This document shows, piece by piece, positions 1 to 40,200 of a stretch of DNA of 64,000 nucleotides. The translations under genes were made by a program, and so were the position numbers. Each line of letters opens with the position of its first letter. Position 1 is the first letter of the stretch. The notes beneath the pieces are model-generated. The model saw only the letters and a program-made list of their open reading frames with translations. It did not search any database and had not been told where the DNA came from. This stretch comes from Oasisia sp. SBJ-2009 (Eukaryota > Annelida > Polychaeta > Sabellida > Siboglinidae), in NCBI GenBank assembly GCA_964017155.1, contig OZ024854.1:46020423-46084422 (forward strand), given 5' to 3'.

Positions 1-170
1 GTCTCTGGTTCGTAATTATTTTAGACAATTTCTAGAATCAAGTTTGAAATCAGTTACCAGGAAATTAACATCTACTAATACATCAAATCGTGTTGTAAGC
101 ACTAAAATGCAACTTATAGTGTACACAACATAATATGCTACCTATGACCATTATGAATTCTTATCTCAAA

Positions 171-432
171 CCTCTCCCATCTGTTCCCTCCCTGTTGACA
201 GCCCTTAACCCCAACCTCTCCCATCTGTTCCCTCCCTGTTGACAGCCCTTAACCCCAACCTCTCCCATCTGTTCCCTCCCTGTTGACAGCCCTTAACCCC
301 AACCTCTCCCATCTGTTCCCTCCCTGTTGACAGCCCTTAACCCCAACCTCTCCCATCTGTTCCCTCCCTGTTGACAGCCCTTAACCCCAAACTCTCCCAT
401 CTGTTCCCTCCCTATTGACAGCCCTTAACCCC
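171..432. repeat. 44-bp minisatellite, about 6 copies
   Basis: A pyrimidine-rich unit starting CCTCTCCCATCTGTTCCC recurs every 44 bp (171, 215, 259 and so on). Copies are nearly identical, with single changes in the last one. Confidence 0.95.
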
Positions 433-2507
433 ATCAAGTGGCACTACTACACGTTTTCTGTTATTACCAAAGATTACCCCCCAAAATGGCACCATCATCA
501 ACCAAATGAAGGTCATCAAATAGAAGAACAGGCAAAGAGGAGACCATGTATAATATGGTGCCACATTCACCATATCAAACATTATGCTACTTGGAGCAAA
601 TGATGCAATATATTTGTCAAAAGTGGTTTTGTTTCCACTGCCAGTCTGACCAGATGTTTTATGAAATGTTACAGCATTCAGTGGTTTTAGAGTACCAAAA
701 GTAATTACGGTGATTGAAAGTGTAGTAACTAGTTCATAATTGTGTGACGTGCAATTTCAATTGTAAAATTATTAAGTAATTTGGTAAAATGTACACCAGA
801 AATTTACTCTAATCAGCACCTTGTTGCGGTAAAGTTAAAAGAATGCTATATAAATGATTACACAAATCAACAAGAACAGTTGACATTACACACAAACCAC
901 GCCAAACAACTGATATTTAAGCACATTTTATTACAGACAAGTAAATAGAAAGGACAACAATAACAATAGTTACCTTAAATGTCTAACTTTTAGGCAAGAT
1001 AGGCATAACATTTTAGAAAATACAACCACAATATCGGCGTGCTCCCAATGATATAGGTAAACATAATAATACATAAGTAAATTATCTAATTTTACCCCTT
1101 GCTACAAAAGTAGAATATTTGCATACGGGTGCATCAATACTTTTTATTTTAATACCTTGGCATATTTTCTTTGGCACTTGCATCTAATGTCACATTTTGT
1201 ACTGATACATTCCACAGAATACAGCGCATTGTACATAGTGAATTTAGTGTAGACTCATTTTGACTAGCTAACTGAATGAATTAGTTGAACGAACAAATTT
1301 AATAAATTTATACGTATTTATAATATCTTAGAATAAAAAATCCACATATAGCTTATTCTTGCATTTTTTTATCAATAATTTTTTCTCTTGAATACATGTA
1401 ATAAATGTATACGTATTTATAATATTTTTAGATTAAACATAATTTTTAGATTAAAAATTACATGTAGCTTATTCTTGTGATTTTGTTTCAATAATTAGTT
1501 TTCTCTTAAAAACGCTGCAATGAAATGACATATGTTAGTTTTCTCACGAAGACTACATTTCAAGATATAGACATTTTAAAAAGGCAATAAATGTTTATAA
1601 TTAAAAGGAAAGCAAAATACTGTTTTCAAATTTTTCTGGTTTTTCAAATTTCCTTTTTTTTGTTTCTGATGATGTGTACCACTGTCAATTTATATTATGT
1701 ATTATGTGAAAAAAATTCTGAAGTTTAATTATAATTATGACATTTCTAACTAGGTCCAGATCAGTTTCCATTAAATATTTAACTGGATGTTGAAACCAGC
1801 CACAATAAAATAATATTTACGCCAACAGTTATGTCTCAAATTCTTTACCCTCTGCTTTTATGGGTGAGCTGTCATATCAAGTTACATGATAAGCTGATCA
1901 ATTATTGTTAAATGTAATGTTTTATGAGACGACAACCCATATATTGTATAGGAGTTATTGGCAATATTTGGCAACGAATATCCGCTCTGCAACTTTTCAG
2001 TAAACGAACAACATTAATAAAACGAATGATTATAGACATATAAATAAAAATGAAAAAACAGTTATAGACATAAATAAAAATGTGCATAGATAAGCATAAC
2101 ATACAACGTAAATCACAGATAGATTCTTCTCTACAACTTTGGCTTGGGGCGTGTAATCTCGTCACATTTCTGGTGCAGTTCTCCACAGAATGGTGGAAGA
2201 CTTGACAGAATGAGCTGTCACTGATGTCTTGGTACGAAAACTGACCATGGAATCACAGACGTCTAATCATCAGACATGATTACAGGCGATTTGGCACACA
2301 CAGTTTTTCTTATGTGAGATACTTCTTCCTATGTAATATCTAAATGGTATTTAGAAAAATATCTCGATATAATAAATACCATCAAATGGAGTGGATATGT
2401 GACATAAATAAATATCAAGATTTTGCTGCTCTGTGTGGGTGATTAGTACTGATTACACAGCATTCATTCACTGTGAAGTGTATACATTTGTGGATTCAAC
2501 TGCTATG

Positions 2508-2684
2508 GAGGATGTGTTTATTGGTTAATTTGTAATGAATGTCACTGTAAAACACATATCAATTAATCTTACCTGTAGTTTTTACATGTGTAAGTTAGAG
2601 GATGTGTTTATTGGTTCATTTGTAATGTGTCACTGTAAAACACATATCAATTAATCTTACCTGTAGTTTTTACATGTGTAAGTT
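2508..2684. repeat. Two direct copies of a ~90-bp unit
   Basis: The segment beginning GAGGATGTGTTTATTGGTT at 2508 is repeated from 2598 with small indels. The second copy runs into the GT-rich array that follows. Confidence 0.85.
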
Positions 2685-3040
2685 ACCACATACACAGTCT
2701 GTATGTGTGTAAGTTACCACACACACAATTTGTAGGTGTGTAATTTACCACACACACCACACAGTATGTAGGTGTGTAAGTTACCACACACACCATACAG
2801 TCTGTAGGTGTGTAAGTTACAACACACACAACCTGTAGGTGTGTAGGTTAGCACACACAGTCTGTAGGTGTGTATGACACCACACACAGTCTGTAGGTGT
2901 GTAAGTCACCACACACACAATCTGTAGGTGTGTAGGTTACCACACACACAGTCTGTAGGTATGTAAGTTACAACACACACGTACATGTGTAAGTTTTTTT
3001 TTTTGGTGTAAGTTACCACACACAGTATGTAGGTGGTAAC
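2685..3040. repeat. Degenerate ~31-36-bp minisatellite
   Basis: About ten imperfect units combine GTGTAAGTTACCACACACA and GTCTGTAGGTGT. They lie 3' of the CCDC146 stop codon. Confidence 0.85.
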
Positions 3041-3136
3041 CATGCCATGTCTAGCGCTATTCGTAGCTGTGTAGTACACTACACACGTTAATCTGTGGTG
3101 TGTTGAGCACTACACATGCATTACTGGTACATGCGG

Positions 3137-19676
<16,540 letters not shown>

Positions 19677-19818
19677 CTGTAATCTAAACACAATATACAT
19701 CAAATTATAGACATTTCTTTCTTCTAGTCCGGGTCTTTAATTGAACTTTCATTCACATAAGCTATCTCACAATGTGTATTTTATTACCAGGTATATTATT
19801 TCAACAGTTTTTATGCTA

Positions 19819-19821
<3 letters not shown>

Positions 19822-19893
<72 letters not shown>
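19822..19893. repeat. (AT)n microsatellite
   Basis: Nearly perfect AT run just upstream of the CCDC146 coding start. Confidence 0.97.
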
Positions 19894-19897
<4 letters not shown>

Positions 19898-20009
19898 TAT
19901 GAATATACAATGGAATAACTAGATAAAATAAATATAAATGGCTATTAATGTACAGTGTAATACCATGCACAGTTTTAATCTAAAATACTTTTGAAATCAT
20001 AATAAAATA

Positions 20010-20097
20010 CACACACATATATATACATGTATATAATATATGTATATATATATATAATATATATATATTATATATATATAATATATATATATATACA
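20010..20097. repeat. AT-rich palindromic microsatellite
   Basis: Alternating TATA blocks with phase changes, preceded by ACACACAC. Confidence 0.9.
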
Positions 20098-20854
20098 CCT
20101 GAACAACTAGCTATAATGCTGTGCATATACACTTCTAAAGGTACCATAGGTTGATGATTACTTTAAAAAAAATAGAGATGTAGTTGTAAAATAAATAGAT
20201 CAGGAAAAATTCAATATAAATAATATTAGTCTTAATAATACTAAAATACTAATACTGATAAATAATAGTTAATTATATTACAAGATAAAAATAAATGATA
20301 AAACAGTTGATAAATCGTTTAAAAAAAATTGATATTGAATTTTTTTATTTTAAAGTGAAAACGCTCTTTTAAACAGAAATGTCTTCAGTCACTTCTTGGA
20401 TGAATAAGGCAGTCTGTGGCGTGCATGCTTAAAACAGCATTTTGCAGACACATGGAGTTTTAAGCACATTTGGCCTGTGTATACTGCAGTTGGGAGTAGA
20501 CACTACCATCAGTATACCTGTGTGATATGTCATGACAGCTGGAAAATTAGGAAGCCGAAGCCAACATCTAATTTTCTAATAATTGTTTAGGTCTAAAATA
20601 AACAATCTAGTCAATGACACAACCTCAAAACATATTTTTGACATTAACATAATTAATGTAGAAATAGAATGTTGAACAGACTGTACAAACGTGTACATAG
20701 TGTTAAACATTAAACCTGACTGATTCTAACATTATTTAAAAAGAAAATAATACAAACAAGCCAGCATTACATTTTTACTAATCACTGATTTGACATGAAA
20801 CTAGGTACAATCAATCATTTGCTGATGAAACACAGGATCCAAACAGAGTAAGTG

Positions 20855-20957
20855 TGTATGTATGTAGATATGTAAGTATATGTATATATATACATATATA
20901 TATATACATATATACGTATATATAATATATATTATATATATATACACACACACATAT
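20855..20957. repeat. AT/GT-rich microsatellite
   Basis: GTATGTATG passes into a (TATA)n run with phase changes and ends in CACACACA. Confidence 0.9.
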
Positions 20958-21354
20958 ACCATCTCTTATCAAACTCGGGCCAGCAAAGGCAATCAAAACA
21001 GGCTGCATGATTTACATGCTTATTCACTGTATCAGTGTATATAGTGAATTAATTTGATGACATTTTTTTTATCTGATCCACAATTTTTTTATCAAAAATG
21101 ATTTGTACTGTTATGTACAGTGTACATGTATACAAACTTTTTGTTTGAAGTAAGACAATATCGATCACCATTATTATCTTTATCTTATCAATCACCATTT
21201 CAATTTATTTTATTAGGCACAACTAAGTAAACGGTGGCCAAAGGCAATTCTCCTAAAATAGCTAAATTTGATCATTGTCATTGATGTACTTATCTTAAAT
21301 AAATGTGATTAGATTAGGCCTACTAAATTCTAAAATCATCATCAATACATCATG

Positions 21355-21412
21355 CCCAATGGCAATGCCGCATTTGCCAATGGCATTGCCATTGCCATTG
21401 GCATGCCATGTG
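21355..21412. repeat. Short inverted repeat rich in AATGGCA
   Basis: CCCAATGGCAATG is mirrored by CATTGCCATTGGCATG, giving a potential hairpin. Confidence 0.6.
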
Positions 21413-21789
21413 TGGTCATTTTTAGAATTTATATGACTCTGAAGTGCTTTGTGAATACGCTGGCTTCACCACTGAGCACACAGTCCCAATGCACGATCGC
21501 GTGACATTCTGCTCTACATCTTGTTTTGTATGCCGCACAAACCATCCATCCGTGAAGGCCTAATCGATGATCCAGCGTCCCTCGGGCCCTTCAAACAATG
21601 CGCAGCTGAGCCATTAATATTCTATCACAAAACGACACTACCTATTCGTCTACTGGAGTGCATCAATCACGATCTCTCGACACTATGCACGTCACTACTT
21701 ACGGTTTACTGCCAAACTTTATGTGCAGGTCCAAAACGATTCTTTTCTCGTCTACTCATAACAGCTACCAACATGGCGGCGTATACGTC

Positions 21790-21803
21790 GTTACCATGGC
21801 GAT
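21790..21803. promoter_or_regulatory. RFX X-box-like site
   Basis: GTTACCATGGCGAT matches 12 of 14 positions of the palindromic X-box form GTTACCATGGCAAC. RFX factors drive ciliary genes, and CCDC146 is a centriole/cilium gene transcribed leftward from this area. Function is inferred from motif and position only. Confidence 0.45.
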
Positions 21804-22194
21804 ACGCCGTTACTGCCGCTGTTATTCCACCTCAGTTTATACATAACACAATATTTTAACTGGACAAATGATGGTGCTCTTAATAAGATAAATGTCATAC
21901 TTAATAAATATTATTGTTCATTTATGAGAAAAAAAGTAAAAGGATGCAGGTTAGTAGAGGTAGTCGCGTGATGTTTTCTGCTACGTCTAGAGAGACGCCT
22001 TCGTTGCCTCGATCGTAACTATAGAACCATGCTAGGATAATAATTTAAAAATTGACAGTCGATAAGTAGCAACAACAGTTGAAAGTAATGTTACTACGAA
22101 AGATAAACATTTGTCTCGGGTGTATATATGTTGTGTGATATTGCGTGCTTACGTTGGCGTGTGTATAGACTATACTATAGTATGTATACACATA

Positions 22195-22331
<137 letters not shown>

Positions 22332-22335
22332 CAAC

Positions 22336-22584
22336 TAAATCCACGACGACGCATATCGAATTCCAATTTTTTAAATGTTGATTGACTTTGTCAGGTTGTG
22401 ATTGTCAAAGACACCAGCGCTCATAAATTAAATTATACCTGCTCTGACATGTTATTTCAAATTGTCGAAAAGGAGGAATTATATTTCTCCTTCATCAGAG
22501 CAGGTAGATTAATGAGCGCTGGTATCTTTGACAAAATCAATCAACATTAAAAAAATTGAATTTGGCATGCGTCGTCGTGGATAC
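22336..22584. mobile_element. Fold-back (MITE-like) element upstream of RUVBL1
   Basis: Arms of about 100 bp pair with each other: ATCCACGACGACGCAT at the left and its complement ATGCGTCGTCGTGGAT at the right, followed inward by TGTTGATTGA and CCAGCGCTCAT. The centre forms a second hairpin between CTGCTCTGA and TCAGAGCAG with an AGGAG/CTCCT stem. No coding capacity. Confidence 0.8.
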
Positions 22585-22655
22585 GCGATTGTAAACAAAA
22601 CTGTTGACAAATTATTGTTAAAGTATCCACCAGAGGCGCCACGGGTCACGAGTTG

Positions 22656-22661
22656 CACGTG
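22656..22661. promoter_or_regulatory. CACGTG E-box near RUVBL1 start
   Basis: A canonical E-box lies 77 bp upstream of the RUVBL1 ATG. RUVBL1 is a MYC cofactor, and its gene is a known MYC target in vertebrates; use here is inferred. Confidence 0.4.
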
Positions 22662-22704
22662 CGTGCCCGGATGTTGCTGTCGGAGCGTTGTTTTATCGTT
22701 CTAA

Positions 22705-31968
<9,264 letters not shown>

Positions 31969-34220
31969 AGGTCAAGGGATGCCTTGGTTCTGGGGTTAGT
32001 ATGCACAAGTTGTCTTCATTAAAGTCTACTTCATTTGATCTCTTCCCTAGTCTTGCATTGGTGCTTTGGCCTAACCACATTTATGATCTGATCTTAAGGG
32101 GGGAAAAATTCTTTGACAAAGTAGAAATTTGCAATAAAATATTACTCAAGCATCAGATAAACAAATGGCTACCATTTCTTTACATGGTAATCAAACAAAG
32201 TGAATTGTTTGATTAAACTTGCATATATCACAGCAATGACAGTCTATGATATGTCACCATTACAATATACTATATTTGTTGGAATTATCCCAAACAAAAA
32301 TACCTAGACACAGACTTATGGAAAATGAAGATTTCCATTTGACTATATTTGTATTACTCTTCAGTAGTATTCCTATCAAAACCAAATAAATTTATTATGT
32401 TGGAAATGTTTATGATGTAGAACGAGTTGTAACAAATGGATATCATTTGTGCCTATGATAATGCATTCTATGCTGAAACAAGACTTCTGATACAACAGAC
32501 TTATATTTGCTGTCTATCTGCTGCCTGGGTACATTTACATGCAAGCCAATAGCCTCAATTAACCCCTCGTATTTATGTGCTGCCGATGTAACCACCAGGG
32601 TGGCCAGAATAGGGTAGAGATGCTGATTGGTTCTCCCCAGTGACCAGACTATCTTTTTGGCGAAGTTTCTCAGCCGGGTGGATCAGTTAAACGAGACTAG
32701 TAAGCCAGTAGAGACACAAAGCATTCCTTCATTGTTCAAAGTCCAAGACGGTTTGTATTTGTTAAATTTTATTAAAATGCCCCATTACCACAATGTTCGG
32801 CACACCTGAAATGAACTCTTTATGACATAAGTTAATAACAATAATAGTAAGAGTAACCAAGACATCGAGAACGTATCTGTAAACATCTGTCAAATTACCT
32901 ACACCAAGGGAACTACTTGCTGGAGGTCAGCTGGGTCAAGTCTCTCTTGAATCAGCCACATTTGGGTCATCTGGTCCCATTCATTTATACAGCATCACGG
33001 TCCACTCTACCAAGTGTGTAGAGTAGGTCAAACAGCCAGTATGTAGACACCTTTTTTGATATCTCAATAAATACTTATAACTATGACTTTTTGTTTCCTT
33101 CTCCAAACCTGGCTTGGTGTGGACTCGATTATGCATGTATTCTGACTTGTTCTAGTTCAAAAGTGGCTATAATTCCGGTGACTGACAAAAGCAGCTGTGA
33201 AGTTAGTCGTTCCATTGGCCCAAGTTTTAAATTCATCTAAATTCGATGGCACCCATTTAAAGTAACTCGTAGACTTCACGTCTCAACACAGCCTCAATCA
33301 ATGGCAGGGACTTTCCATGACTTTTCTTGCCATAATACATACCTTCCAACACGTATCCTTACACCAACAGAAAATAGCTATATACACAGACTAATGTCAA
33401 AGTGAAGACGATCTAATAATTTAAAGTTGCTTTATGCAATCAGGCACTTGTTTTGTCATATAATTGTATCACACCGCCTTGAGGCAGACCAGGCAAAACC
33501 TTCCTGGTTGAAGTTGTTAACAAAATATGTACAAACCATGCCAGTTATTGGTCCATGTATATATAACTAAACTGTGGCATCTTTTCCTAAACAGGTTGTC
33601 AACTACCAGTATTAGAAACAACACGTTTGTTCGGTTATCAGATCATGATGACAACGACAACGTACCAATCAGGCTGGCAAGATGATTGACAGCCACACAC
33701 AACATGAGTATGTGTGTCAGCATCCAAATATATCTTGCAAAATATAATTTGACCTTGTTCTGAATACCCATGGACAAAACTATAAATGGTTATGGCCCCA
33801 AACCAATCATTATTTTACTACGAATACTACTAACAAGACAGTGCCACCTGGAATGCAGAAGTGGTACTGTTCGCTATATCAACAGCCAGACACATTTGAC
33901 GTGAACATTGCAGCGTACATAATGTGTGAAAATATAATCCTCACATGATGGCACAAATGTTTGCAGGGACTATTTTGGCAGCACGGTGAACACTGGCTTA
34001 CATTTGAAAAAGGCACTTGGACAACGTACGATTCTGGTGAAATTAGCTGTTCCGGTTCTGTTCGAAGAAACAAGATATGTATTCAGATTTTGTGCAACGT
34101 ATCGCATCGCGCACACGTTTCACACCGGCACTGAGATTATGCAGATTGCCACATTATGTGGAACTAGGGCTCACACTAGCCGCAAGTGTGATATGTCGAG
34201 ATTCGATGTTCGCGTCAATG
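31969..34220. other. Convergent interval between RUVBL1 and GALNT 3' ends
   Basis: No gene recognised. It should hold the 3'UTRs of both genes near its edges; the remainder is AT-rich unique sequence without a clear repeat. Confidence 0.55.
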
Positions 34221-37200
34221 TCACCTGGCGCCACCTGCTTGTTTCTTCTTCTGTGAGTCGGGTGTTTGTCGTTTCCACAACCATTTCTGTCTAGTGCTGG
34301 CGTCGCATGTTTTCATCTTGATCCTCTGGTCTTTCGTCAGTTCTATACATAAACCTGAGTGGTAATGTCGTAGCTCGTTGCTCTAAAAAACAAAACAATA
34401 AACGCAATTAGGATGACGAATGCCCTTTTAAAATGGTAAGTTCTTACACAACACGGTATCTAATCCTCAGGAATGCTCAAAGCACTGTATGCTTTATTCC
34501 CTGGCAGACCTCTTCAATCTAAAACTATCTTAGCTTCTCTAAAAAGCTGAGCTTTGCGTTAATTTAACCAATCGTAAATCAAATTTATCGATACCCGAAC
34601 AAGGAGTGTACAAACATGCTAGCATAACATGTAGTCAGTTCCAAATTGATGGAACTTTAAGGATACAGCCTCCTTATAAAATGTCATATTTTAACTGACA
34701 TATCTTTAAAATGGGCCAAGAGGCCCTGAAGTCCTATATATAAGTATATAGTGATTTTGAAATTATGAATGAAATGTTTTGGTGAATCATAGTCACTGCT
34801 TAGCCTCTTCAATATAATCACCTAATCTACAGTTTCTCTGGTTATCCAAATGAGATGACCAAATTGTGTGAATGGTTTTTAGTTAAGTCTACTTCCTTTC
34901 CCCTCAGCCAGTCCAGTGATCAGCACGCAGTTGATATCAATAGTGTACACTATTTCATGCTATAGAATATTAATTCTATATGTTTGTCACCTCGAGAGAA
35001 CAATATACCAGTCACACCATTTTAAAGATAATTAAACATTCATAAAAATAGACTCAATTTGCATTTACAGAAAATCAATCGTTTTAAAGATACAGCTAAA
35101 TTAAATCCTGTAGAAGTAGCCTGCGACAGATGGAATAGTACCAATTAGCTGTGCTTTCCAAGCAGACCACCTGGCCTTTTAGTGTGTGGCAGCGAGCAGT
35201 CTTCAATGCACAATTATCAATTACTATGGTTCCTGGCAGGCCACCAAGCCTCCAGAATTGTGAGTGAGGCAGCCACAACTATACAATTGTTTCCCAATCA
35301 GTCCAGGTAGACAAAAGCAAAATGTGGACATGCAGCTTTTTGAGCGGCCCCGAGTTGCCCTTAGAAACACTCAATAAAATCAAAATTTGAGAATTACCTG
35401 AAAGTTTTGAAAAATGGTTTAACGGTTTTGGAGCCTCCATGATGATCCATTCAAATCAAATGTCTTGTGCACTGTAATAGTGCCCTAAGGTATGTCTATG
35501 CCAAATAATTTAAAAAAATAGACCCTCAATGGTTTCTGAGATATGGAAGCTAATGGCGCACGGCAGACACAAAGTGATGCCATAAGCCCATTGAATTGTC
35601 TGCCTAAAAATTACTTATGCTGTATAAATTTGATTGCTGGTCAAAGTCATATATTAAATAACTTCTGTACCTATTATCAACTACACGCTGGAACTACCAA
35701 GTCTTGCATAAAATAGGCTCATCATAAAATAGTGATGCAAAAGTCTGCTGTAGTAATCACAACAAGTGCACCTTAGTACAACTTTTAACACGTGGATGTT
35801 TAGTGATAGTAACACGGTCAGCAGATCTCAGACCGGAAACAGGTGGAGTGGAAGTGTCTACCGCAACGAGTCAGGATTACACAAGTCTGGGTTGTTCTCT
35901 CAACACTTGAGTCTGGAGCTCGTGTCTTACCTTTGTGTATTCCCAGTGCTGGTTTCCTTTCATGCCGTGGCAAGGGTAGATCATGAGGAACTGTCCAGCG
36001 AAGTCCATGCAAGCTTCGTCTCGTCGGATCTCTCCCTCCTTACTCAACATCCAGTACTGGGAACAGCAAGTGGAAATGACGACTCAGTGTGTGTGTGCTC
36101 GTGTGTGTGCGCGCGTGTGTGTGTGCGCGTGCGTGTGTGCGTGTATGCACATGTGCGCATGTATGTGCATGTTTTCAGTGTTGAAGTGGACAATTTGATT
36201 CAGATCAAACTAAACAATCTACTGGTCATCTGAAAGACACTGACAACAAGATGGTGATCCTACAGCTACAGTATTAGAATTATAAACAATTAAATATTGG
36301 TGATTTTACAGAATTACAACCTGCTGGCATGTTAAACACATTTGTTACGTTAAAAAGGATTACAACTAGGTGATAATGAGGTTAACAAATAAAAGACAAT
36401 CTAGAGGGTAGAGCACATTATGAATATACAGATATAGTTTTGAATGGGACAAACACTGACCAGGTGTCACATACAACATTAATTGGAGTAATCAGCGACG
36501 AAAACTAAACATGGAGTGAAAATAGAAATTAAAAATAATACTTGAAACAAAGGTATCAAATCATGACAGTTTTGCGTAAGACTACCTGTTCTCAACTGTC
36601 AAGTAGGATGCATTCTATATCAATCACTTGTTGAACCATATATGGCATATTGCTGTGAGTTATGAGGAAATCCGTATCAATCAAGGTATGAAAACTATCT
36701 CTGTTATAGAAAATGTATACAAATAATCTATAATCTTGATCACCATGGTCATACATCTACTTTTGTTCACCACTTAAATACTCAGAGATCAAGGCTTAAA
36801 GGGTGGGTGACTTGGTGGTACCATGCCATCGGGGTAAACAGCAGTCCTGGTGTTACTACTGCCTTTGTTCAGTTTCAGTTTATTCAGCTTTTATTGCTTC
36901 CTACTATATTATAAAATATAATAACAATTTATTTTAGCTGATAACACCATTTCAGTTTGGGCTGTTAGCAGGTGTCTGCAATCTTTGTTACTGAACACTG
37001 TCCAACATTTCGTCAGGCACAAGTCTTTCATAGTGTCACCAAAATAATAGCACCGTCAAAACCCAGCCCTAGGACATTTCAAATGTATACCAACACCACA
37101 ATTTAAATGACACCATTGGCTATGTTTAAAACATAGATTTCAATATGAATCTACATTCATACTGACCGCCAATTCAATGTAAATGTTTATTGATTTATAT

Positions 37201-40200
37201 AGCACCATATAATACATGAAGATACACAATCTACTGCCTAACTTATACTTTTTAAACGTAGCCAAATTCAGATAACAACCACTGTTTCTTTCTTCAGCAA
37301 CACCAATTTCACGTCACACTCAAATGCAACTAGCATGCGAAAGGCTACAATTTCTACCTATCCTTATCATGGAATTAAAGCTGTAACATTCCCACACACA
37401 GGCTATTTTATTAGTGCTAAAAACAAGTCAGCTAAGACGTTCAACCCACAACATGGATGTCTGATTTTGTGCTACACTCTTAATAATGGGAGAAAAAAAA
37501 CAATGCAACAAGGAATTGGTGCAAAAGGGCATTCATTTCTCATTTTTAACGCTTTTTAGAAAGGTCAATGTACACCATGAATGATATTTGGTTATTAGTA
37601 TACTTCCTACCACATGTCTCACTTTGTGGTTTTATATGTTATTTGATCAAATTTAAGTTTGCAACAAACAACGGCTCTAGAGTTTCCCAAATGTTGATCT
37701 ATTTTTACCATCGGAACTCTCCAGTCAACGTAAGTAAACGATGGGGCAAACTAAAAGGCGGGCCACAATGGGGTTCCACAAATCCACGTTAGTCGCTAGA
37801 GGCGCCACTAGGCAAGTAGACCCTAGTTGTTTAAATCATCCTCAATTAGCCATTGACCGTACAGGCGCGTAGCCAGCGATAGTTTGTATGTGGGCAACTG
37901 GGCATGCCGTAAATATGGAGTGTATCGAGCGTTGGCATCTTTGTGAATGTGGTATGCCGTTTCCGTACAGTCTGCCAATTGTGGCCCGCCTTTTAGTGTG
38001 GCCCCCTCCTGACAGCACTTTTCACTGGAATTCCCTTCTTCGAGGTCTAAACCAATCAGTGAATTCTAACTGGCGAGGTTCGCCAGGAATTTTTTTCGTC
38101 TTTTGCTCCTTTTTATCTTTTAAATGGCATATTATGTGAAAATAAGTTGATAGGTAGTTGATGAAAACAATATATAGTGTATGGAGAATGCTGGTTTATT
38201 GGAAAATTTTATTTTAAACATGGCGGAAGTCAGAATGCAACTTTAAAGGATTTTGCCTCTTTGAAATGGATCTTTCTAATGAAACAGAATTTGTCTTTTT
38301 CTTGAACGGATTTTAAACAATATCTGTCATAGATTTTTTTAAACAGAATCGGCTTTTTTATAATGGAAAATCAGTGTCCCTACATTTGCCTACAACAAAC
38401 AAACTACTCACTGTGTCTTGTAAGGATATCCACTGTAGTGGAACCATTTCTACTTCCTGAGACAACAGAATCACTGCTAAGTGCATGGGACAGTTCTAAC
38501 TTGGGATAAGACCAAAAGTCTGTGATTAACTTATGTAAGCTGACTTGGCCAACTACAGTCTCAGGGTCTGACAGATCTCACTTGCCAACCAAATCAACTA
38601 AACTTCGACATTGACTGACTTGCCATAACATCATTACTTTCATACACTCTATCAACAGAGCAATTCAGTGTAATTTCTACCCTCCCTGAAATTCATGTGT
38701 TACCTGTTACATTTAGAACTCAACTGAATAATTAAATCGTACATCTATGTCATTTTCTACTGCAGAATGATAATTACCATTTGCTGCCATTTTGGAAGTC
38801 AACATAATCGATTTTCATCTTATTAACATTGACGCGATTTCATGTATCTTCTCTGTGCAGATCTTGTAAATATTCTTGAATGTTATAAAGCGATGCAACC
38901 CTTCAGTGGTCAACCTACACGAATCTGGCCAAAAGCAGAATGGCTTACCAAAACCAGCCAGCCAGTCAAATTATGGAGAGTAATTAATTATACTTTTTTT
39001 CTATAGCTTTTATATAACAACTTAGAACGTAGTTACACCACTTTACAGATGTGTTATTATATCCAACATCAAACTCTCAATCGAGAGAATTCTGGTCCAA
39101 ATCTTCTCATTGCCATTCCGAAGCTTTGGCACATTTTGTTCACATCACACTGTTCCACCACACTCAGCTGTACAGAGGACTATTAGCTATAAACAGTAGC
39201 GGATGTTTGAGTACCACTAGGCTAGCGCTGTGCCTAAAATCTGTTTAGCCAATTTGGCTAAAGATCAGAAATTTGTTTAGCCAAATGAGATTCTCTTTAG
39301 CCATTTTTTTTTAGATCAATTAAATTACCTGGTATAAAATGCAAAACAAGACATAATATAATATAAAATTCTATACAATATTCACAAATTCGAAAAAATG
39401 CCCAATTTTAATTAACCAAACATTTAGCTAAACATATACAACGCAAACAAACATCCAGTATAATTTAACAGAACATTGTTTAACCATAAAATTAAAGCTA
39501 AACAACTGTTGGGAACTTTGAAAAATATAAAGAAACAGCACCTAACACATACTATTAATGTAATAAAATTTATATTCAGGTGTGTATTAGTGTATCAATA
39601 ATTGAAAGATATACTTTTTATATTTTAATTATAACAAGACAACATAATTAAGAACCACCTACTCTACTCTTGCTGCCCTGCAGTGATTCAAACAGCGTAT
39701 TGATTATAATTATTACCTATCTTAAAACATCACTTGACTGCTCAGTAATTGATTAAATGAATACAGTAATTCACCAAATTAGTTAACTGTGGTCAACTGT
39801 AATCCTGGCCTGGGTGACACAGGCTACATGTGATAAAACACGTTTTTGACATGCATCTTTTTATGTGTAATGTTTCTGGTGGTGAAACTTGTCAAACATA
39901 CATGAATTACAATCTATATTGGCATTTAATTGAATAGTTACCAGATGGCACATTGATTAATCATTGACAATGCTTTGTGACTGCACCGATAGTGAGCGAT
40001 AATATGGAACATGTCAGGTACAGCGTTGTACTTGTCCCAAACTTGTAATTAGTGCCATCAGTGTCTGTGAGCATGGCTAAGTGGAGGGGTTAGCGGCCTA
40101 TTGTTTACCCAGCGGGTCACGTTACACCTACTGGTTATTTGGGTCAGTTGAATGTGCAATATTTTAGGCAACTTCAACAGAGCCGGGTGTTCAATAATGC

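Larger units (their letters stand above)
1..3136. other. Region downstream of CCDC146, no gene seen
   Basis: AT-rich sequence with short ORFs only. It should include the CCDC146 3'UTR near its right edge. Minus-strand AATAAA-like hexamers (TTTATT on plus) occur near 2516 and 2604, but neither can be assigned as the true poly(A) signal. The only structured content is the tandem repeats listed separately. Confidence 0.6.
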
